DNA from: an uncultured Eubacteriales bacterium
GTDB lineage: Bacteria > Bacillota > Clostridia > Oscillospirales > Oscillospiraceae
Assembly (NCBI GenBank): GCA_900319935.1
Contig: ONQJ01000003.1
Span: 1-41,030, forward strand
Length of the DNA: 41,030 nt
Reading direction: 5' to 3'
Part shown: piece after piece, positions 9,018-17,433 of the stretch
Position numbering within the stretch: position 1 is the first letter of the stretch
Layout of the letters: every line of letters begins with the position of its first letter
Translations under genes and position numbers: made by a program
The notes under the pieces: model-generated
Told to the model about the DNA's origin: nothing
The model's input: only the letters and a program-made list of their open reading frames with translations
Database searches by the model: none

Positions 9018-9582
9018 GGAATTCCTCACGGCACATCGTGGCGTTGAGCACGTCCAGAAGAGCGTCCGCGCTCAGGTGTTCGGGCAGATCCAGCTCACGG
9101 ATCAGCTCTGAACGCTTTTTCGCGCTGTTTTCGCGGCCGGACAGTCCCAGCCGGAATAAATCCGCCTTTGTTATCATCTGTCCCGTACGGCAGCTCTGCG
9201 TGTCTTCAAAGGTGGCTCCGGCGCGCCGCAGCGCTTCCAGCAGGATCTCCGCGCGCATACCTTCCACGCCTAGCTTTCCTTCACAGGAAGGCTTGGCTTT
9301 TCTTTTTTCCTTGCCGCGAATATCCGGCACGTAGGCCTGCTTGAGCCGCTCCGGCGGAACGCAGGACTTGATGAAATTACGAATGACGAATCCGGCGCCG
9401 TCCGGGTCCGTGAGAATGATCAGTCCGCGTGCTTCCGCCATTTTTCGAAGCAGCTTCTGCTTCTGCGTATCGTTGAAGATCCCAAAGCCCGCGGTTTCGA
9501 TCACGACGGCATCTACGACCTGCCGCAGGGCGTTTTTGTCATAGCGTCCCTCTACGACGATAACTTCCTTAACGCTTTGCAT
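8980..9582 (-). CDS. rnmV: Ribonuclease M5
   Basis: The product has 200 residues with an N-terminal Toprim domain: EGRYDKNA carries the catalytic Glu, and LTDPDGAG carries the DxD motif near residue 58. The conserved GKLGVEGM segment, typical of RNase M5, is present at about 103-110. RNase M5 makes the final cuts that release mature 5S rRNA from its precursor in Firmicutes, on substrate bound by ribosomal protein L18. The start overlaps the end of holA by 14 bases, so translation is probably coupled. The 3' end overlaps a small gene on the other strand. In many Firmicutes rnmV sits beside ksgA; here it follows comEC-holA instead. Confidence 0.9.
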   Translation of the reverse strand: MQSVKEVIVVEGRYDKNALRQVVDAVVIETAGFGIFNDTQKQKLLRKMAEARGLIILTDPDGAGFVIRNFIKSCVPPERLKQAYVPDIRGKEKRKAKPSCEGKLGVEGMRAEILLEALRRAGATFEDTQSCRTGQMITKADLFRLGLSGRENSAKKRSELIRELDLPEHLSADALLDVLNATMCREEFLSRADPREAPTR

Positions 9583-10615
9583 CCACGCTCTCCACTGCGA
9601 TCGAAAGAACCGCGTTCTTCAGCAGATCTCTGCCGTCTCCCCCGCTGCTCTTCATGGCTTCGTCCGTCTCGGCGCAGATCCGAACGGCGTCCCTGAGCTG
9701 TTCAATCGTAAAGCCTCTGGCCGAATCCATCAGCTTTCCGACAAGAAAATCATACTTGATGGAACAGCATTCGGCGACATACTTGGAGCCCAATCCCTTT
9801 TCGATCGCAAGCCGCGCCGCGTAAAGCCTGCGCATCTGAGAGCCCAATACAGCCAGCAGGTAGATCGGGTCGTATTCGTTTTCGGCAAACAGCTCCGCCA
9901 GCGTGTTCATTGCGGTGTTAAGCTGTCTTTTCGCAAGCTGATCCGTCAGTTCGAATACCTGCGCTTCCGGAATGTGATGCGCGACCGCCTCGACCTCCCT
10001 GACGCTCACGGTGTCGCCCGGCGCGTAGGCGGCGATTTTCTCAATCTCCGGTATCAGTCGGTTCATCAGATCTCCGCTGATAAAGATCAGTCTCTGAGCC
10101 GCCTCGAAGTCGATCCTTTTTCCGTGAGAGGCAAAGCGCCGGGCGATCCAATCGATCAGCGCGCCCTGCCCCTGCTGCGTGAATTTCAGCTCAAGGCCCT
10201 TTTCCCGGATCGATTTGATCAGCTTCAGACGCCCGTCAGGCTCATATTCCGCGTTCTGAACAAAGCAGACGGTGCAGTATTCCGGAATGTCCGAAAGAAC
10301 GAGCTGGATCTCCTGCGACTCTTTCAGACGATTGATGTCCAGATCGCGCAGCTCGACAAAGCTGCGTTCGGACAGAAAAGGCACCGAGTCGATCGCCTGG
10401 CGAAGCTGGACGGCGCCGATCTCCGGCCCGTCAAAGCGGCGGTAGTTAAAGCCGCTCTCTCCTTCCGGGATGCAGACAGATTTCAGCTGCGTCAGATACT
10501 GTTCGCGCAGATAGTCTTCTTTGCCCCACAGAAGATAAAGCGCCCGCGGGCCTTCGTTTTTGAGCTTCTGCAGCTCAAGCTTGTAATTGAGTTTTTCCTC
10601 TTTTGCTTTAGCCAT
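9569..10615 (-). CDS. holA: DNA polymerase III subunit delta
   Basis: The product has 348 residues, close to the usual 340. HolA is the wrench of the clamp loader and opens the beta sliding clamp. The N-terminal part has the typical fold start LYLLWGKEDYLREQYL and the C-terminal half is the helical collar domain. I chose the ATG at 10615 (MAKAKEEKLNY) because it overlaps the comEC stop by eight bases (ATGGCTAA) and gives the normal length. An upstream in-frame start would add 24 unrelated residues lying inside comEC. The comEC-holA order is common in Firmicutes and supports the call. It overlaps rnmV downstream. Confidence 0.93.
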   Translation of the reverse strand: MAKAKEEKLNYKLELQKLKNEGPRALYLLWGKEDYLREQYLTQLKSVCIPEGESGFNYRRFDGPEIGAVQLRQAIDSVPFLSERSFVELRDLDINRLKESQEIQLVLSDIPEYCTVCFVQNAEYEPDGRLKLIKSIREKGLELKFTQQGQGALIDWIARRFASHGKRIDFEAAQRLIFISGDLMNRLIPEIEKIAAYAPGDTVSVREVEAVAHHIPEAQVFELTDQLAKRQLNTAMNTLAELFAENEYDPIYLLAVLGSQMRRLYAARLAIEKGLGSKYVAECCSIKYDFLVGKLMDSARGFTIEQLRDAVRICAETDEAMKSSGGDGRDLLKNAVLSIAVESVDAKR

Positions 10616-12875
10616 CGACGCGTATCTCCACGTTTCCGTCCAAATCCGTTCTGTATACAGTATACCCGAATGTCTCCAGGCGTTCAAGCACTTCCGTCGC
10701 CGGCATGCCGTAATAGTTTTTACCTACGCTGACGATCGCTTTTCCGCCCGCTATATCGGAGAGAAACTCTTCGCAGCTTGCGCTCTTCGAGCCGTGATGC
10801 CCCACGATCAGAGCGTCGATCCCCGAGAGATCGCCCATGGCGGCAAGCTCCTTTTCCCGGGATGCGGGCGAGTCGCCGGTGATGATCAGATCATAGTCGT
10901 CAACGGATACGATCAGAGGCATGCAGCGTTCGTTCATATCTCCATCCGTCTCATTTTCCAACAGGAGCAGCCGCATGTCTCCGTATTTTTCCATCCTGCT
11001 CTTTGAAACGAAGTCTGTTTCCGTTCCGTGACTCTTCGCACAATAGAGGATCTCCCACAGCAGCGGATCAGCATTGTCAACGTTCTCGGGAATGACGACC
11101 TTTCCGATCTCCATAAGATTGGAAAGCCTTTTGTATCCGTTTGCGTGATCTGCGTGTAAGTGCGTGAATACGACCGCGTCGATCTTTTTCACGCCGCAGC
11201 TTTTCAGATACGCGGCCGCGCAGTCGCCCGCATTGTATTCGGCATAGCTCGTGCTTCCGCAGTCGATCACGACTGCGCTGTTCCCGCACACGACGCTGAC
11301 GCACTGGCCCTGTCCCACGTCGATCGCCGTTATGGTTTCCCTGGCTGAGCGGTAATATGTCCTCAGGACGATCTGCGGCAGCAGCAGACCCAGGACGGCA
11401 ACGGTGCACGGGAAAAGAAGCTTGTATGCCGGCTTCAGTTTCATGATGAAGACCGCCGCGATGGAGAGAAGAAAGACGATTGCCCAAAGCGCGATGATCC
11501 ATTTCGGAAGATACACGGCCGAAAACCCGAGTGAAGCGATGAAGCGGCAAACCGCGATCAAATACCGAACAAGCTCTGTCACAACGAATACGAGCAGCTT
11601 TCCGAGCACAGGGACACCGGCAAATACACCGGCGGCGAAAGCTCCGATAAAGCATATCGGCACAGCCCATAAGCACAGCAGATTCGTCACCGGAGAAAGA
11701 ACGGAAATGTATCCGAAGCTAAGCGCCGTGACCGGAAGAGAAAAGGCCATCACGCTCAGACTGCAGGAGACGACGCCCAGCGGAGCGCTCAGGGCCCTTG
11801 CCGCTTTCCCTTTTTCAAACGGGCGCATCAGCAGTTCCTGGATCTTTTCAAAGAACAGCACGATACCCAGCATCGCCGAGAAAGAGAGCTGCAGACTGGT
11901 GCTCGCCGCTGCGAAGGGATTGATGAGCAGCAAAACGGCCAGCGCGGCGGAAAGCGACGTGATCGGGTCGTTTTCACGATTGAAAAACGGGGCGAGCAGA
12001 AGCATCGCCTGCATAAAAGCGGCACGCACGGCAGATGGCGTCATGCCGCTGACGGCCACGAATGTCCAGGCCAGAAGTATGCAGACAAGCGCGCTCCTCT
12101 TACCTTTGCCGAGAAGAAAGCGCAGAAAAGCGATCAGAAAGCTCACATGCATGCCGGATACGGCGGCAACGTGCATCAGTCCGGCTCTGCTCAGCGAGAC
12201 GTAGAGCGCGTCGTCATCATAGAGATCGCTCTTTTCACCGATGATCATCGCCTTGATAAAGGGAGATACGGTACGATCAAACAGCTCGTCCATGCGCCGG
12301 GCGATCCTGTCGGCAGCTTCGGAGCTGAGCGACGCGACGCTGATCCGGCGTCCGACCTTTCTGATCTCGCCCTTGAGCGTTCCTGTAAGATAGACGTCTT
12401 TCGCATTGTATCTGTCCGTATGCAGACCGTAACGGATATCTGCCGCGGAAAGCTTGAGTTCAGCTTCGATACGGTCGCCGCCTCTGAGCGCATCCATCTC
12501 ATCTTCGGAGGCGTACAGGATGCATTTGAGATGCGGATATCCGTCGATCTCGAGCCTTGCGTTCACGCTTGTGTACCCCTCATGCTCCCGAGGGTCCTCC
12601 AAAAGAGAAAACGCAAAGACGCGCGTTTGCCCCGCAAGCTGATGCGCCCGGGATACGGTCAGATCGTAATGAAGCGCAAAGACGGCAAAGCCGACCGCCG
12701 CGGCAAAGGCGGATATCACGATCGCGCGAAGACTTTTCAGACGAACGCCGAGAACGGCCGCTCCCGCCAGCGCAAAGAAAAGCGCTGCGTAAAGGGCCGT
12801 GTCCCGCGAAAAGATGAAATTCGCCGCAAAGATCGCCGCGGAAAAAGAAAACGCGGCGATCGCAAGCTTCCGCAT
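10608..12875 (-). CDS. comEC: DNA internalization/competence protein ComEC/Rec2
   Basis: The product has 755 residues. N-terminal membrane helices and an OB-like domain (about 1-200) are followed by the polytopic competence domain with the signature VAAVSGMHVSFL (about 236-247), about eight more helices, and a C-terminal metallo-beta-lactamase-like domain with DVGQGQ (519-524) and the metal site HLHADH (572-577). ComEC forms the channel that passes single-stranded DNA across the membrane; the C-terminal domain is thought to degrade the other strand. All parts are intact. No comEA or pilus genes are nearby, so natural transformation cannot be claimed. It is translationally coupled to holA. AGAGAGG lies about 12 bases before the ATG. 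Confidence 0.93.
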   Translation of the reverse strand: MRKLAIAAFSFSAAIFAANFIFSRDTALYAALFFALAGAAVLGVRLKSLRAIVISAFAAAVGFAVFALHYDLTVSRAHQLAGQTRVFAFSLLEDPREHEGYTSVNARLEIDGYPHLKCILYASEDEMDALRGGDRIEAELKLSAADIRYGLHTDRYNAKDVYLTGTLKGEIRKVGRRISVASLSSEAADRIARRMDELFDRTVSPFIKAMIIGEKSDLYDDDALYVSLSRAGLMHVAAVSGMHVSFLIAFLRFLLGKGKRSALVCILLAWTFVAVSGMTPSAVRAAFMQAMLLLAPFFNRENDPITSLSAALAVLLLINPFAAASTSLQLSFSAMLGIVLFFEKIQELLMRPFEKGKAARALSAPLGVVSCSLSVMAFSLPVTALSFGYISVLSPVTNLLCLWAVPICFIGAFAAGVFAGVPVLGKLLVFVVTELVRYLIAVCRFIASLGFSAVYLPKWIIALWAIVFLLSIAAVFIMKLKPAYKLLFPCTVAVLGLLLPQIVLRTYYRSARETITAIDVGQGQCVSVVCGNSAVVIDCGSTSYAEYNAGDCAAAYLKSCGVKKIDAVVFTHLHADHANGYKRLSNLMEIGKVVIPENVDNADPLLWEILYCAKSHGTETDFVSKSRMEKYGDMRLLLLENETDGDMNERCMPLIVSVDDYDLIITGDSPASREKELAAMGDLSGIDALIVGHHGSKSASCEEFLSDIAGGKAIVSVGKNYYGMPATEVLERLETFGYTVYRTDLDGNVEIRVDG

Positions 12876-12899
12876 ACTCTCAAAAACCTCTCTGATATC

Positions 12900-12939
12900 T
12901 CAAAGATCCGCACGGGACCAATCTCATGCGGATCTTTGA
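12900..12939 (-). repeat. Inverted repeat between the HIT gene and comEC
   Basis: A perfect 13-bp inverted repeat (12900-12912 with 12927-12939) surrounds a 14-base loop. There is no T-run on either side, so it is not a classic terminator. It sits in the leader of comEC, about 25 bases before its ATG, and could tune read-through from alaS-HIT or RNA stability. Confidence 0.6.
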
Positions 12940-12951
12940 AATCGATAACGA

Positions 12952-13296
12952 TCAGATGATCTTCTCGGCAAATTTTTCGCCGCCGATCAAATGAAAATGC
13001 AGGTGCATCACGCTCTGACCACCGTTTACACCGCAGTTGTTGACAACGCGGAAGCCATCCTCAAGGCCCTCCGCCTTTGCGATCTTTGCGATCGCCTCAA
13101 AACATTTCGCAACGTATACCGCGTTTTCGCCGTCGATATCCAGAGCGCAGGCGATATGCTTCTTCGGCACGACGAGGATATGGACGGGCGCCTGAGGATT
13201 GATATCGCGGAAGGCGAATACATAGTCGTCTTCATAGACTTTGCTGCTGGGGATCTCCCCGGCAAGGATCGCGCAAAAAATACAATCGTTTAGCAT
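12952..13296 (-). CDS. HIT-family nucleotide hydrolase (HinT-like)
   Basis: The product has 114 residues. It has the HIT triad motif HLHFHL near residue 100, with the catalytic His in the middle, and the N-terminal CIFCAILAGEIPSSKVY typical of HinT. HinT proteins hydrolyse adenosine phosphoramidates, including aminoacyl-adenylates released by tRNA synthetases, which fits its place 16 bases after alaS. A GGAGG lies nine bases before the ATG. It is very probably co-transcribed with alaS under the T-box. Confidence 0.93.
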   Translation of the reverse strand: MLNDCIFCAILAGEIPSSKVYEDDYVFAFRDINPQAPVHILVVPKKHIACALDIDGENAVYVAKCFEAIAKIAKAEGLEDGFRVVNNCGVNGGQSVMHLHFHLIGGEKFAEKII

Positions 13297-13312
13297 GGAT
13301 CAATACCTCCTG

Positions 13313-15946
13313 TCAGACTTTTTCGGAAATATACGTTTCAACGGCGGAGAGCGCCTCGTCCAGCCTGGACAGATCCGTTCCGCCGCCCATGGCGGAATCG
13401 GGCTTGCCGCCGCCGCGGCCGGAAATGATCGGAGCGACCGCCTTGATGATATCGCCTGCGCGAACGCAGTCACACACGGCGTCCTTGCCGCATACGCATT
13501 GCAGCGTGATCTTGTCGCCGTTGACCGCGGCGATCATCGCCACGACCGCGCTGTCCTTGTCGCGCAGCACGTCGCCGAGCTGGCGCAGGGCGTTGGCGTC
13601 CATATCCTTAAGCTTCGCCGTAACGACATGCAGCTTGCCGATCTGCTTGGCCTTTGCCAGCAGGCCGTCGGCGTCGCCGGCGGATTCTTTAGCCTTGAAC
13701 TGCTCGATCGTGCGTTTTGCTTCGCGCAGTTCTTCGCTTTGCTGCCTGACCTTCTCGGCGAGCATGTCGGGACGGGACTTGAACATGGCCGCGACAGTCT
13801 CAAGGCTTTCAATGCTGTCGCGCAGCAGTTCAAGCGTCTTTTTGCCGGTATAGGCTTCGATCCTTCGCACGCCGGAGGCGACGGAGCCTTCGGAAACGAT
13901 ACGGAAAGCGCCGACCTTTGCGGTGTTGGACAGATGCGTGCCGCCGCAGAGCTCACGACTGACGTCACCCATGCTCACCACGCGGACGCTGCTGCCGTAT
14001 TTTTCTCCGAAAAGCGCGGTCGCGCCGCTTTTCTTCGCCTCATCCACACTCATCTCGACCGTGGAAACGTCGAGGCCCGCGAGGACAGACTCGTTGACAG
14101 CGTCCTCAACTGCACGGAGTTCATCGGGCGTAATGGCCGTATAATGCGTAAAGTCAAAACGAAGGACATCCGGCTCGACAAGAGAGCCCGCCTGGTGTAC
14201 GTGGTCTCCCAGGACCTTGCGCAGCGCGCTGTGCAGCAAATGCGTCGCACTGTGTGCGCGGCTGATCGCGGCGCGGCGCTCGGGGCAGACGCTCACCCTG
14301 ACCGTGTCGCCCACTTTGAGCGTGCCGCTTTCAAGGACGCCGTAATGCATGAATTTTCCGCCCTTGTTTTTCTGGACGTCGTTCACCTTGAAGCTGCATG
14401 CGCCAGAGATCATGCCCTGATCGCCGACCTGACCGCCCATCTCCGCGTACATCACGGTCCTGTCAAGCACGACGATCGCATCGTTTCCTTCTGCGATCTC
14501 ATCGCAGAGACCGCCGTCGGAGACCAGAGCCAGGACCTTCGCCTCGCATTCGAGCGCGTCATAGCCGACGAAAACCGTATCCGGCACGGATTTGCCGAAT
14601 TCCACGCCGGCCCAGCCGAGATCGCCGAGAGCCTTGCGCGCTTCTCTTGCGCGGACGCGCTGCTGCTGCATCAGTTCCTGGAAGCCATCGGTATCGACGC
14701 TCATGCCCTCGTCGGCACACATTTCGATCGTCAGGTCGATCGGGAAGCCGTAGGTATCATAAAGCTTGAAAGCGTCTGCGCCGGAGAAGGTGTTCTCACC
14801 CTTGGCCTTGTGTTCGGCAAGCAGATCCGAGAAGATCTTCATGCCCGCGTCGATCGTCTTGTCAAAGCTCTCCTCTTCCGTGCGGATCACGCGCGTAATA
14901 TATTCCTGCTTTTCGCGAAGCTCGGGATACTCGCATTCATTCTCGTGGACGACGGTGTCGACCACCTTGTAGAGGAAGGCCTCATTCACGCCGAGCAGCT
15001 TCCCGTGGCGGGCGGCGCGGCGCAGCAGGCGGCGCAGAACGTAGCCGCGGCCTTCGTTGGAGGGCAGTACGCCGTCGCTGATCAGGAAGGTCGCGGAACG
15101 GATATGGTCCGTGATCACGCGCAGCGAGACGTCCATTTTCTCGCTTTTGCCGTAGTAGGCGCCCGTCAGTTCGCTCACTTTTTTCGTGATGTTCATAACG
15201 GTGTCCACTTCAAAGAGGGAATTCACGCCCTGACATACAACGGCAAGACGCTCCAGGCCCATGCCCGTGTCGATGTTCTTCTGCTTGAGTTCGGTGTAGT
15301 TGTTATGCCCGTCGTTGTCGAACTGGGAAAAGACGTTGTTCCAAACCTCCATATAGCGGTCGCAGTCACAGCCGACCGTGCAGTCCGGCTTGCCGCAGCC
15401 GTATTCCTCGCCGCGATCGTAATAGATCTCCGAGCAGGGGCCGCAGGGACCGGAGCCATGCTCCCAGAAGTTGTCCTCCTTGCCGAAGCGGAAGATGCGC
15501 TCGGGCGCTATGCCGATGTCTTCGTGCCAGATGTTCCAGGCCTCGTCGTCGTCGACATAGACGGAGGGATAGAGACGGTCGGGATCAAGGCCGACCCACT
15601 CGGGCGAAGTCAGGAATTCCCAGCTCCAAGCGATGGCTTCTTTCTTGAAATAATCGCCGAAGGAGAAGTTGCCGAGCATCTCGAAATATGTGCCGTGGCG
15701 GGCCGTGTGGCCGACGTTGTCGATATCGCCAGTGCGGATACATTTCTGACAGGTGCAGACGCGGCGGCGCGGCGGCTCTTCCTCTCCTTTGAACCAGGGC
15801 TTCATCGGCGTCATGCCGGCGTTGATCAGCAGGACGGACTTGTCGTTCTGCGGGATCAGAGAAAAGCTCGGAAGACGCAGATGCCCCTTAGTTTCAAAGA
15901 AGCTCAGGAACATTTCTCTCAATTGATTCAGACCGTACTTTTCCAT
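13313..15946 (-). CDS. alaS: Alanyl-tRNA synthetase
   Basis: The product has 877 residues, the normal full length. The N-terminal class II aminoacylation core is followed by an editing domain with the zinc-binding HSATHLLH and CGGTHL motifs and a C-terminal Gly-rich DHHA1 region (SGRGGGKPDSAMGGG) that binds tRNA. It charges tRNA-Ala and removes mischarged Ser/Gly. GGAGGT lies eight bases before the ATG. A T-box riboswitch and terminator precede it, so expression should rise when uncharged tRNA-Ala accumulates. The long open frame on the opposite strand is a mirror of its codon bias. Confidence 0.98.
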   Translation of the reverse strand: MEKYGLNQLREMFLSFFETKGHLRLPSFSLIPQNDKSVLLINAGMTPMKPWFKGEEEPPRRRVCTCQKCIRTGDIDNVGHTARHGTYFEMLGNFSFGDYFKKEAIAWSWEFLTSPEWVGLDPDRLYPSVYVDDDEAWNIWHEDIGIAPERIFRFGKEDNFWEHGSGPCGPCSEIYYDRGEEYGCGKPDCTVGCDCDRYMEVWNNVFSQFDNDGHNNYTELKQKNIDTGMGLERLAVVCQGVNSLFEVDTVMNITKKVSELTGAYYGKSEKMDVSLRVITDHIRSATFLISDGVLPSNEGRGYVLRRLLRRAARHGKLLGVNEAFLYKVVDTVVHENECEYPELREKQEYITRVIRTEEESFDKTIDAGMKIFSDLLAEHKAKGENTFSGADAFKLYDTYGFPIDLTIEMCADEGMSVDTDGFQELMQQQRVRAREARKALGDLGWAGVEFGKSVPDTVFVGYDALECEAKVLALVSDGGLCDEIAEGNDAIVVLDRTVMYAEMGGQVGDQGMISGACSFKVNDVQKNKGGKFMHYGVLESGTLKVGDTVRVSVCPERRAAISRAHSATHLLHSALRKVLGDHVHQAGSLVEPDVLRFDFTHYTAITPDELRAVEDAVNESVLAGLDVSTVEMSVDEAKKSGATALFGEKYGSSVRVVSMGDVSRELCGGTHLSNTAKVGAFRIVSEGSVASGVRRIEAYTGKKTLELLRDSIESLETVAAMFKSRPDMLAEKVRQQSEELREAKRTIEQFKAKESAGDADGLLAKAKQIGKLHVVTAKLKDMDANALRQLGDVLRDKDSAVVAMIAAVNGDKITLQCVCGKDAVCDCVRAGDIIKAVAPIISGRGGGKPDSAMGGGTDLSRLDEALSAVETYISEKV

Positions 15947-15960
15947 AATGGGACCTCCGA

Positions 15961-16001
15961 TAAAAAAAGATACCTCCGCCCCTGATTGCAGGGGCGAAGG
16001 T
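15961..16001 (-). terminator. T-box-controlled terminator of alaS
   Basis: A 13-bp stem (15972-15984 with 15989-16001, one G-U pair) closes a 4-base loop and is followed by seven Ts. It lies directly after the T-box sequence and ahead of the alaS ribosome binding site. Confidence 0.92.
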
Positions 16002-16182
16002 CGATTCGCTGTACCACCCTGATTTGCCGCAATGCGGCCTCATGGACGCCCGTAACGCAGGTCTGCGGTCCCTGTTCGGGACAGGCTCGGAAGTGGCTGC
16101 CGGGTTTGGACACGGGATCTCGCACCGACCGATCCCTCTCTGCGCTGTCCTGCGCCGGCTCGTTTCGTCAACGCCTTTCAAT
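15961..16182 (-). promoter_or_regulatory. T-box riboswitch, alanine (specifier GCC)
   Basis: Read on the minus strand, the leader carries a T-box sequence at 16007-16020, AGGGTGGTACAGCG, next to the terminator. The UGGU bulge would pair with an ACCA tRNA end. The likely specifier codon is GCC (Ala) at 16095-16097, followed by a purine and then CCGAGC, the same arrangement as in the valS leader. The consensus ACCGC is ACAGC here. Uncharged tRNA-Ala should favour the antiterminator and allow alaS expression. Confidence 0.87.
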
Positions 16183-16188
16183 GGAATG

Positions 16189-16216
16189 ATTTTATCACAA
16201 CACGTGCATTTGTCAA
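16189..16216 (-). promoter_or_regulatory. Promoter of the alaS T-box leader
   Basis: TTGACA (minus strand, 16216 to 16211), a 16-bp spacer and TAAAAT (16194 to 16189). The TGA inside the -35 box is the stop codon of the U32-family gene upstream. Confidence 0.8.
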
Positions 16217-17433
16217 GAAAAATGCGGCTCTTCGCGCACTTTTCTTAAGACGGAAAGCGGTTCGGCATAACGCGGCAGCTTCATTCTGACGGTCATCACC
16301 GCGCGCGGAGCGCACTCGATCGCGTTCCCCTCTCCGTCGAACATCTCCTCCGCCGTGAAAGCGACCGGGCAGCCTTCTCTCGACAACAGCTCGAGCGCGT
16401 CTCCGCGGCTGAACTTGTTGCGCTGAGTCAAAACGGCGTTGCCTTCCTCGTCGCAGCTCTCCACGACGGCCGCGACCTCGTATGTAGAGGTATAGCTCGA
16501 AGCCGCGACATACTGCCCGGGTTTTCCGAAGAAAAAGCCCGTGGAATAGGGCCGATGCCTGACCTTTTCGGTTTCCTCGACCCAGACCCTGTTCAGTTCT
16601 TCCCCGCGCAGCGCCGCGTCGATCGCATGACGGTAGGCGTTGGTGATGACGGCGGCGTAGTATGCGGATTTCGTTCGCCCCTCGATCTTGAAGCTGCTGA
16701 CGCCGGCGTCGATCAGCTCGGGAAGATGTTCGATCATGCACATGTCGCGGGAATTGAAGATATAGGTCCCGCCGTCCTCGCTGATCTCGTAATACTCCCC
16801 GGGGCGCTTTTCCTCGACAAGATAGTACTTCCAGCGGCAGGGCTGCGCGCACTGGCCGCGGTTGGCGTCTCGCCCCGTCAGATAGTTGGAAAGAAGGCAT
16901 CTTCCGGAAAAGGACACGCACATCGCGCCGTGCACGAAGGCTTCGATCTTCAGGTCCTTCGGAGTCTCGGCGCGGATCTTCCGAATATCCTCAAGCGGCG
17001 TTTCCCGTGCGAGCACGACCGTGTCGGCGCCCATATCGTAGAGAACGTTCGCCGTGGCGCTGTTGATGACGCCCAGCTGAGTGCTGACGTGACGCCCAAG
17101 GCGCGGCGCATATCGCCCGGCCAGCTTCATAACGCCCAGATCGGCAATGATCAGCGCGTCGACGCCGATCTCCTGCAGAAACGAGAGATAGTCCGGAAGA
17201 CGCATGAGCTCGTCCTGGCGCGGGAGCGTGTTGCAGGTCACATAGACCTTTGCCCCCTTCGCGTGCGCCTCCGTTACGGCTGTTTTTAAGTTTTCATCGT
17301 TAAAACAGACCGCAGAGGATCGCATGCCGAATTCTCTGCCGGAAAGATAGACGGCGTCCGCGCCGTAATGCAGCGCCATGCGCAGCCGTTCAAGATCCCC
17401 CGCCGGGGATAGAAGCTCAACCCTCTGCGCCAT
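16213..17433 (-). CDS. U32-family protein (TrhP/YegQ-like, tRNA hydroxylation)
   Basis: The product has 406 residues. The N-terminal half is a TIM-barrel-like domain (VELLSPAGDLERLRMAL). The family signature appears as EAFVHGAMCVSFSGRCLLS at about 166-184, followed by further Cys (GQCAQPCRWK) that can ligate an Fe-S cluster. Members once called collagenase-like peptidases are now linked to prephenate-dependent tRNA U34 5-hydroxylation (TrhP) or to 23S rRNA C2501 hydroxylation (RlhA). Which of these applies here is inference. Its start overlaps the mltG end by 17 bases, and the mltG-U32 order resembles the Bacillus yrrL-yrrN-yrrO region, which supports TrhP. Confidence 0.85.
   Translation of the reverse strand: MAQRVELLSPAGDLERLRMALHYGADAVYLSGREFGMRSSAVCFNDENLKTAVTEAHAKGAKVYVTCNTLPRQDELMRLPDYLSFLQEIGVDALIIADLGVMKLAGRYAPRLGRHVSTQLGVINSATANVLYDMGADTVVLARETPLEDIRKIRAETPKDLKIEAFVHGAMCVSFSGRCLLSNYLTGRDANRGQCAQPCRWKYYLVEEKRPGEYYEISEDGGTYIFNSRDMCMIEHLPELIDAGVSSFKIEGRTKSAYYAAVITNAYRHAIDAALRGEELNRVWVEETEKVRHRPYSTGFFFGKPGQYVAASSYTSTYEVAAVVESCDEEGNAVLTQRNKFSRGDALELLSREGCPVAFTAEEMFDGEGNAIECAPRAVMTVRMKLPRYAEPLSVLRKVREEPHFS

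Noticed and set aside
10608..12875. Claiming natural competence from comEC
   Set aside because: comEC is widespread in Firmicutes that are not known to take up DNA; no comEA, comGA or pilus gene is in the window.
13241..15985. A 914-codon open frame on the plus strand opposite alaS
   Set aside because: It mirrors the codon bias of alaS (G/C at third positions), has no recognisable domain, and runs into the T-box terminator. alaS is certain.
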